From assembly GCA_964529745.1 (NCBI GenBank), contig CAZGZR010000002.1:1-64000 (forward strand): 64,000 bases of DNA. Direction: 5' to 3'. Position 1 is the stretch's first letter. Each line of letters opens with the position of its first letter. Below are positions 59,185-64,000 of this stretch, piece by piece. The stretch comes from RBG-16-57-9 sp964529745. Lineage in GTDB: Archaea; Thermoproteota; Bathyarchaeia; TCS64. The position numbers and the translations under genes were made by a program. Under the pieces are notes generated by a model. The model worked only from the letters and a program-made list of their open reading frames with translations, was not told the DNA's origin and ran no database searches.

Positions 59185-59501
59185 CTTGACAAGCGAATAC
59201 CTTGTCTTTTTTACCTTCTTTGACTGGGACCGGCGAGAATTGAACTTACGAATAAACGCACGCTTAGCGAGTGTGATTTGTGCTTGAAATCCGTGTGGGG
59301 TCCCACCCCACGCACCATGTTTTGGTAACAGTGGGCAGTAACTTTAGGCCTTTTTTTCGTATCTATTTTTTAATGGTATGGTCTTGGGGGAGATAGTAAT
59401 ATCATCCTTTATGTAGGGTCCGAATCCCCCGTGCCCGCCACACATAGACCTGTGCGTGGGAGGAAGCAGGTTAATGGATACGCTCAGGATGCGTGCTCAC
59501 A
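59185..59501. other. Scarred non-coding region right of the plasmid
   Basis: Holds tRNA-like debris: a minus-strand 3'-end-like AGTTCAATTCTCGCCGGTCCCA (complement of 59224-59246 region), GTGTGGGGTCCCACCCCACG-CACCA at 59293-59317, and a degenerate att copy at 59415-59441. No complete tRNA folds from it. Confidence 0.45.
59415..59441. repeat. Degenerate third copy of the att core
   Basis: AGGGTCCGAATCCCCCGTGC then CCGCCAC differs from the 28-bp att core by two substitutions and one missing base. A likely scar of an older element in the same tRNA-Arg. Confidence 0.7.
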
Positions 59502-61361
59502 CTACTTGTTGTTCCATGCATCCCAAGCCTGTCTCTCATGATCTTCTTCACTGATCAGTCCCATCGAGTTAAACGGTTCAAAGATGTCTGGATCATACAT
59601 AAAACTCCAAATCGCTACTTCCACGTCCAATTCTTTCGTCAGATCGAAGAACCTCTCTATGAATTCAGCCTGCTCTGTTTCGCTGCTCTCCCAACCCTCT
59701 GGCGAGTCTGAACAGTGCCAACCCATCTCGGTAAACGCGACTGGTTTCGAGACATGTGACATTATTTCGGTATAGTGATCGGGCGGGATGTCTGTTACTT
59801 CTCGATAGAAGAGACCTGGATACGTTGTGAAAGCTACAACGTCAAGCTTGAAGCGGTCGATCATTTCCCAGTGGGGTTCGTTTTCTTTGATCTCCCACAT
59901 GTCCAAGCCCTTCATGGTCTCAAGCTGAAACACCGTGAATACCTTGGTGTTTGGAGAAACCTCCTTGATCGCATCATAAACCTGGTTGTAGAACGGTACG
60001 AACTCCTCGAAGGCCTCCGGGTTTTTCTCGGCGAAAATGTTTGTCTCGACGCCGATCCCGAGATAAGCTGGCTTATATTCTCCTACAAAATCTAGCGTTG
60101 AATCTAGGTATTCTTGTTTATAATCCTCTAAAGGCCTGAATAAGGCACCTGTTTCTTGAATGTAGTGTCCCACTTCAATGATTGGGGTATAGTGATATTG
60201 CCGTGATAGCTCTGTAAAGGTTTTAGGGGCCCCACCCTCAGATACCTCGATCCAGTCTCCGGCCCATAGTAACATGTCCTGGGTTTCCCCAACCTTTTCT
60301 AGAAAATCAGTGAAATCTTCTGGTTCGAAACTTTTTGGAGAAACACTCACCCCCTTTAACGGCTTCTGCTTTTTGTATGCAACATAGATGTCTGCCTCGA
60401 GCATGTTTCCTTCGTCGTCATAGAAATGGTGTGTAAAGTAGACGTTACCTTGATTGTCCAGTGATGGTTCTCCAGCCAGGGTCTTTATCATCAACTCTGG
60501 TTCCGTCCATTCGCCATCGACTCGTTTCGACCGGTAGAGATTGGATGCGCCTTCGAGCCTGGTGAACCACATCTCAGATCCATCGGGGGAGACCCAAGGC
60601 CAGCCTTCACTGTACTCAGAGTTTATTACGCTGATGCTGGATGGTTCTCCCCATTCTCCATCCTCCATCTTTGACACCCATATATCGTATCCGCCTTTTC
60701 CTGGTCTAGCCGAGTGGAAATACAATTCATCGCCTACGATGTGAAGCTCACCCACTTCATACGATGAGTTAAAGTCAGAGAGAAGCCAGTTTGTCCACTC
60801 CCCATCGGCATAATCTGCAGTAAACCAATGCAAATCCGTGTACCCTTCCCGTACAGAACAGAACCACATCTTGTCCCCGTCTATGAACTCGCATCCGTCG
60901 AGAACAGGGGTGCCCGGTTCACAGAGCCATACTCTTTCTGGAGTACTCCATTGACCATCCTGCAGCTTCGACACATATATCCCGGTCACCAGGTCAACCG
61001 CTTGAGCATGAACATCCATGAGATTGTCAGGGGTAAACCAAAAGTACAGGGTATCCCCACCGGGCAACATATACGCGGAGTCTTCCGCTCCTCTGGTGTT
61101 TATCGGGTATGGAAGTGGTTCTGGCTGGTGGTATTCGGGTGATATGGTTATCGGTGGATGCGGGTCTGTTTCAGGAGTTATTTTAACCATAACGTCTGGG
61201 ATCTTGCTTTCCCTTGAGGGAACGATGATTTCTTCTTTTTCCTCCGATGTCCCTTGAGCGTCATCATCTCCTGTATCTTCATCTGGTACACGTTTTACTG
61301 AGATGAAGCCAACTAACATTATGACTGCGATGACTACAACTAAGAGGAGGTTCTTCCGCAT
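59502..61361 (-). CDS. Membrane-anchored beta-propeller plus TIM-barrel (glycosidase-like) protein
   Basis: 619 residues. An N-terminal membrane helix (about 5-23) leads to an acidic, Pro/Ser/Thr-rich linker. A TolB/WD40-like propeller covers about 90-330 with repeats such as DGEWGEPSSISVIN and SPDGSEMWFTR. From about 345 a separate domain has DMLLWAGDWIEV, YLGIGVETN, VVAFTTYPG and AFTEMGWHC, a pattern like glycoside-hydrolase barrels of the GH53/GH5 clan with acidic residues at strand ends. Probably extracellular carbohydrate binding or cleavage; catalysis is unproven. Confidence 0.7.
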   Translation of the reverse strand: MRKNLLLVVVIAVIMLVGFISVKRVPDEDTGDDDAQGTSEEKEEIIVPSRESKIPDVMVKITPETDPHPPITISPEYHQPEPLPYPINTRGAEDSAYMLPGGDTLYFWFTPDNLMDVHAQAVDLVTGIYVSKLQDGQWSTPERVWLCEPGTPVLDGCEFIDGDKMWFCSVREGYTDLHWFTADYADGEWTNWLLSDFNSSYEVGELHIVGDELYFHSARPGKGGYDIWVSKMEDGEWGEPSSISVINSEYSEGWPWVSPDGSEMWFTRLEGASNLYRSKRVDGEWTEPELMIKTLAGEPSLDNQGNVYFTHHFYDDEGNMLEADIYVAYKKQKPLKGVSVSPKSFEPEDFTDFLEKVGETQDMLLWAGDWIEVSEGGAPKTFTELSRQYHYTPIIEVGHYIQETGALFRPLEDYKQEYLDSTLDFVGEYKPAYLGIGVETNIFAEKNPEAFEEFVPFYNQVYDAIKEVSPNTKVFTVFQLETMKGLDMWEIKENEPHWEMIDRFKLDVVAFTTYPGLFYREVTDIPPDHYTEIMSHVSKPVAFTEMGWHCSDSPEGWESSETEQAEFIERFFDLTKELDVEVAIWSFMYDPDIFEPFNSMGLISEEDHERQAWDAWNNK

Positions 61362-61604
61362 AATGGTTCAAAATATACTGGACATGAAAATATTGAGGAA
61401 CAGTAATCCATTTCATTCTAGTACAAGCAATCTAATCACACACAAATCAACCCGTTGTTTTTATGTGCGCGGACAAATCTTAGCGCTACAAGTTTGGTGT
61501 GTACACGTTTCATAGTCTAATTGTTTGTCTCCACCAGCCAGCAGCTACTTTTTCCGTCATTTGACGGTATAAATCTTAATTCATGTTGGATTTTAATGCT
61601 ACAC

Positions 61605-62618
61605 ATGGGCGTAGACATCCCATGTGAGCAAGAGTTCAAGGATTTACTGTCAAGTAGAGGAGAATCAGAGGAAGCCATGTGTGATGCTTTGAGCCACGTT
61701 TCCGAGTACCTCGCCTTCCTTGAATTAAACGGCGTCAGAATCGATGGTGCAAGCGTTGACGACGTGAAAAACTACGTCAAGGGCTTGATGCTGAGTGGGC
61801 AGAACACCTATGGGAGGATGTTAGCCTTATGCATGTACATCAACATACTCGGGTACCTAGACCAGTACCTATATCTGGCGGAGCTGGTAGGAGGCGCACC
61901 CCTATACCAGTCATACCGTGAAAGGACGAGGGAGATCGCGGGAGAGGAGGCAGCCAGTAAGGTGTTTGACTCCATGAACCTGCCGCCGATCGGTACATCC
62001 GCTGAGGGTTTCCCGGAGTACACGCGGACGATGATGAACCGAATGAGTGCAGAGCTGGACGAGGAGCAGCGCATCAAGGTTCTCGCAGGCAACCACCATA
62101 AACGGCCACCACGATCATTCGATGCGAAGAAGCTTCTCTACGAGGACTCAGAGAATCTTGATGATTTTCTGAGGAGAGACCATGAAAGCGTGGTAGAGCT
62201 TCTTGAGGAGCATATGAGGGATGGCCGCCTCTGGTATAGGAAGAAGGTTAGCCAAGAGTTCATCGACTATATCAAGGCGGATCAGGAGAGGTTGTCGGCT
62301 CGCAGGGAAGGAGACACTCTGTACATCAAACAGATACCATACGAGTTCGATGAATACCTCAGCGAGACCGATCCGGTGAAGAAACGGTACCATTTCTGCC
62401 ACTGTCACCTGGCACGAAGAAGCATCATCGAAGGCGAACCTGTTCCAAGCGAGTTCTGTCACTGCAGCGGAGGCTACCTGAAACAGCCCTATGAACATAT
62501 TTTAGGCGAGGAGCTCGAAGTTAGGGTTCTCAAATCAGCGATGGGCGGCGATGATGAATGCAGGTTCGCCGTGAAGCTACCATCAGACTGGGAAAAGAAC
62601 ACAAATGATGGCTACTAG
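61605..62618 (+). CDS. Cysteine-rich domain protein with integrase-like N-terminus
   Basis: About 337 residues from ATG 61605 (or 61596). The first ~110 are helical and look like a phage-integrase SAM-like core-binding fold (HVSEYLAFLELNGVRIDGAS, then NTYGRMLALCMYINILGYL). The C-terminal ~80 hold two FCHC motifs (YHFCHCHLARR and EFCHCSGG) and the closing GDDECRFAV, resembling the ATC-hydrolase/V4R-like sensor fold. No catalytic integrase domain. Function unknown; a metal- or ligand-sensing role is a guess. Confidence 0.6.
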   Translation: MGVDIPCEQEFKDLLSSRGESEEAMCDALSHVSEYLAFLELNGVRIDGASVDDVKNYVKGLMLSGQNTYGRMLALCMYINILGYLDQYLYLAELVGGAPLYQSYRERTREIAGEEAASKVFDSMNLPPIGTSAEGFPEYTRTMMNRMSAELDEEQRIKVLAGNHHKRPPRSFDAKKLLYEDSENLDDFLRRDHESVVELLEEHMRDGRLWYRKKVSQEFIDYIKADQERLSARREGDTLYIKQIPYEFDEYLSETDPVKKRYHFCHCHLARRSIIEGEPVPSEFCHCSGGYLKQPYEHILGEELEVRVLKSAMGGDDECRFAVKLPSDWEKNTNDGY

Positions 62619-62944
62619 AGTATCTTCTGTACTCTACCGACTTTTTCATCAGTGTGCTTTACCTTGATGCCTAGTTTAATGTTGCTGCGTACCCTTTCCG
62701 TCCTGCCTCATATTGATACACCGGAGACACCTAGTACCTCACCTAGCATAGCTAACCTAAAGGCCGGACGTAACCCGTCGATGCACCCGTAAGAACCATA
62801 GAGAAAAAGCGCTCCAAACGAGGATACCACGAGGTTCGGTTATAATGGTGTTGTATATAGTCTAGTCGTTTACATGGTCGGTTCGTGTACGTAGGGATAA
62901 AATTTAATCCACGAACCATGCTAAAAAAGGGTGAAGGATCCGCC
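62619..62944. other. Intergenic region
   Basis: No gene or RNA recognised. TTATAATGGTGTTGTATATAG at 62838-62858 may hold the promoter of the aminotransferase gene. Confidence 0.4.
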
Positions 62945-64000
62945 ATGGAGATAGGTAGAGACATAGAGAAGGTGAGAGCCGAGTTCCCCGTCCTCAAGAC
63001 TAAGGCCTACATGAACAGCGCCGCCCACGGCCCCACGCTGATGCGTGTACACGACGCCACGGAGGAGTGGTGGAGACACAGGATCAACGAGGAGCGGGTC
63101 GAGCCCCCCGACGCGGCCTCCGAGGCCGCCAAGATGCTGAACGTGGGCACGGACGAGATATGCTTGGTGAACAGGGTCAGCCAGGCCCTCAACACCGTGG
63201 CCTCCATGATGAAGCCCGAGAGAGGGCAGAACATAGTCGTCACCGACCTGGGCTACCAGAGCAACGTCTACGTCTGGATGCCCTATAGTATGCAAGGCGT
63301 CGAGATCAGGCGCATAAGGCACAGGGACGGCGTCATCGACGTAGATGACTTCGAGAAGGCTATAGACGACGAGACCCGCGCCGTGTGCATAAGCGAGATC
63401 GAGTGGACCAGTGGCGTCAGGTACCCCATGAGGGAGATAAGCGATATAGCCCACGGCCACGGCGCCTACGTGGTTAACGACGCCTACCAGGCGGTGGGCG
63501 CCGTTGACATAGACGTCAGCTCCGAGGACGTGGACTTTTTCACCTTCGGCAGCGAGAAGTGGCTCTGCTGCCCAGCCATGACAGGCGTACTCTACGTTAA
63601 GCGTAGCCTCCAAGACGAGTTCGAGCCCACCTACATGAACTACGGCAACGTCGAGGAGGCGTTCAGGGACGGCGCCCCATGGGAGAAGCCGGGCCACGAC
63701 AACATAGAGTCCTACAGCGGGGCGCTCTACCCCGACGCACGGAAATACGGCCGAGGCTGCGTCAGCGAGGAGCACACGTGGGGCTTCCACGCCTGCCTCA
63801 GCTACTTCAACCAGCTGGGCACCAAGAACATCCAGAGGAGGACCGCCAGACTCAGCCAACACCTCATAGAGGGGCTGCTGGAGCAGCCGGTCAAGGTGAA
63901 CACCCCATTGGAGCCCGGTGAAAGAGGCGGGCTGGTGACCTACAACACGGGGAGCTTCGAGAAGAACCAGAAGATATACGACGAACTCAGGAAGAACGAC
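62945..64000 (+). CDS. Class V aminotransferase / cysteine-desulfurase-like enzyme (cut by window end)
   Basis: 352 codons are visible from ATG 62945; the 3' end lies beyond the window. Fold-type I PLP enzyme: YMNSAAHGPT opening, NRVSQALNTVA, VVNDAYQAVGAVDIDV and the PLP lysine in TFGSEKWLCCPAMTGVLYV (about residue 202). Similar to the isopenicillin-N-epimerase/cysteine-desulfurase-like group; amino acid substrate unknown. The ATG follows AAGGATCCGCC. Confidence 0.85.
   Translation, partial: MEIGRDIEKVRAEFPVLKTKAYMNSAAHGPTLMRVHDATEEWWRHRINEERVEPPDAASEAAKMLNVGTDEICLVNRVSQALNTVASMMKPERGQNIVVTDLGYQSNVYVWMPYSMQGVEIRRIRHRDGVIDVDDFEKAIDDETRAVCISEIEWTSGVRYPMREISDIAHGHGAYVVNDAYQAVGAVDIDVSSEDVDFFTFGSEKWLCCPAMTGVLYVKRSLQDEFEPTYMNYGNVEEAFRDGAPWEKPGHDNIESYSGALYPDARKYGRGCVSEEHTWGFHACLSYFNQLGTKNIQRRTARLSQHLIEGLLEQPVKVNTPLEPGERGGLVTYNTGSFEKNQKIYDELRKND

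Noticed and set aside
59220..59317. Complete tRNA on the minus strand
   Set aside because: Acceptor ends could pair for six of seven positions, but no proper D-arm or anticodon stem forms; kept only as tRNA-like debris.

Overview
The window is from an archaeon. Evidence: a prolyl-tRNA synthetase of the archaeal/eukaryal type ending in tyrosine, ribosomal protein L40e, a stand-alone AlaX editing protein, a HemK2-type methyltransferase, tRNA genes that encode their own CCA, AT-rich TATA boxes about 25-30 nt before starts, a DUF835 protein, a KaiC-like ATPase and a PGF-CTERM-like surface protein. A tungsten-type aldehyde:ferredoxin oxidoreductase, a [4Fe-4S] old-yellow-enzyme-type flavoprotein, ferredoxins and amino-acid/peptide catabolism suggest an anaerobic, protein- or amino-acid-using heterotroph. 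I would guess a Bathyarchaeia-like or Asgard-like lineage, but the sequence alone does not settle it.

Layout. 1-3.0 kb (GC-rich): end of an MFS transporter, a beta-CASP nuclease, an alkyltransferase, a DinB-like protein. 3.3-19.7 kb (clearly more AT-rich): a catabolic island with a PadR-type regulator, D-threonine-aldolase-like enzyme, aspartase-like lyase, amidohydrolase, asparaginase, M19 dipeptidase homologue, a divergent pair of glycine-dehydrogenase (GcvPA/GcvPB)-like proteins, a complete branched-chain-amino-acid-type ABC importer (LivFGMHK), an ATC-hydrolase-like protein, a nitroreductase and a true nitrilase. Nearly every promoter in this island carries one or more copies of an AT palindrome, ATAATATTAT or close variants. 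20-29.6 kb: oxidoreductases, two tandem rhodaneses with a TusA protein, a cupin, an amidohydrolase and a surface beta-propeller protein.

29.6-33.7 kb is an AT-rich graveyard of integrations next to tRNA-Leu(TAG): two decayed integrase fragments, several sequences resembling the tRNA 3' end, and a compact three-gene operon ending in a HEPN-type protein. 33.7-54.5 kb is the GC-rich core: M24 peptidase, response regulator, MFS transporter, KaiC-like/ANL-ligase operon, DUF835 sensor, AbrB regulator, proS, methyltransferase, FUN14 protein, carbamate kinase, GH1 glycosidase, L40e, AlaX, gamma-glutamyltransferase and an AOR/ferredoxin operon facing a MoaD-like small protein.

54.54-59.18 kb is a well-preserved 4.6-kb integrated plasmid. 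It sits in the 3' end of tRNA-Arg(CCT), is flanked by an exact 28-bp repeat, and encodes an intact tyrosine integrase, a ribbon-helix-helix protein, an HUH rolling-circle Rep, a winged-helix protein and a possible nuclease; five 26-bp iterons and two large stem-loops lie between the two gene blocks. A third, degenerate copy of the att sequence at 59.4 kb points to an earlier integration. 59.5-64 kb: a membrane-anchored propeller/TIM-barrel protein, a cysteine-rich protein with an integrase-like N-terminus, and a class V aminotransferase cut by the window end.
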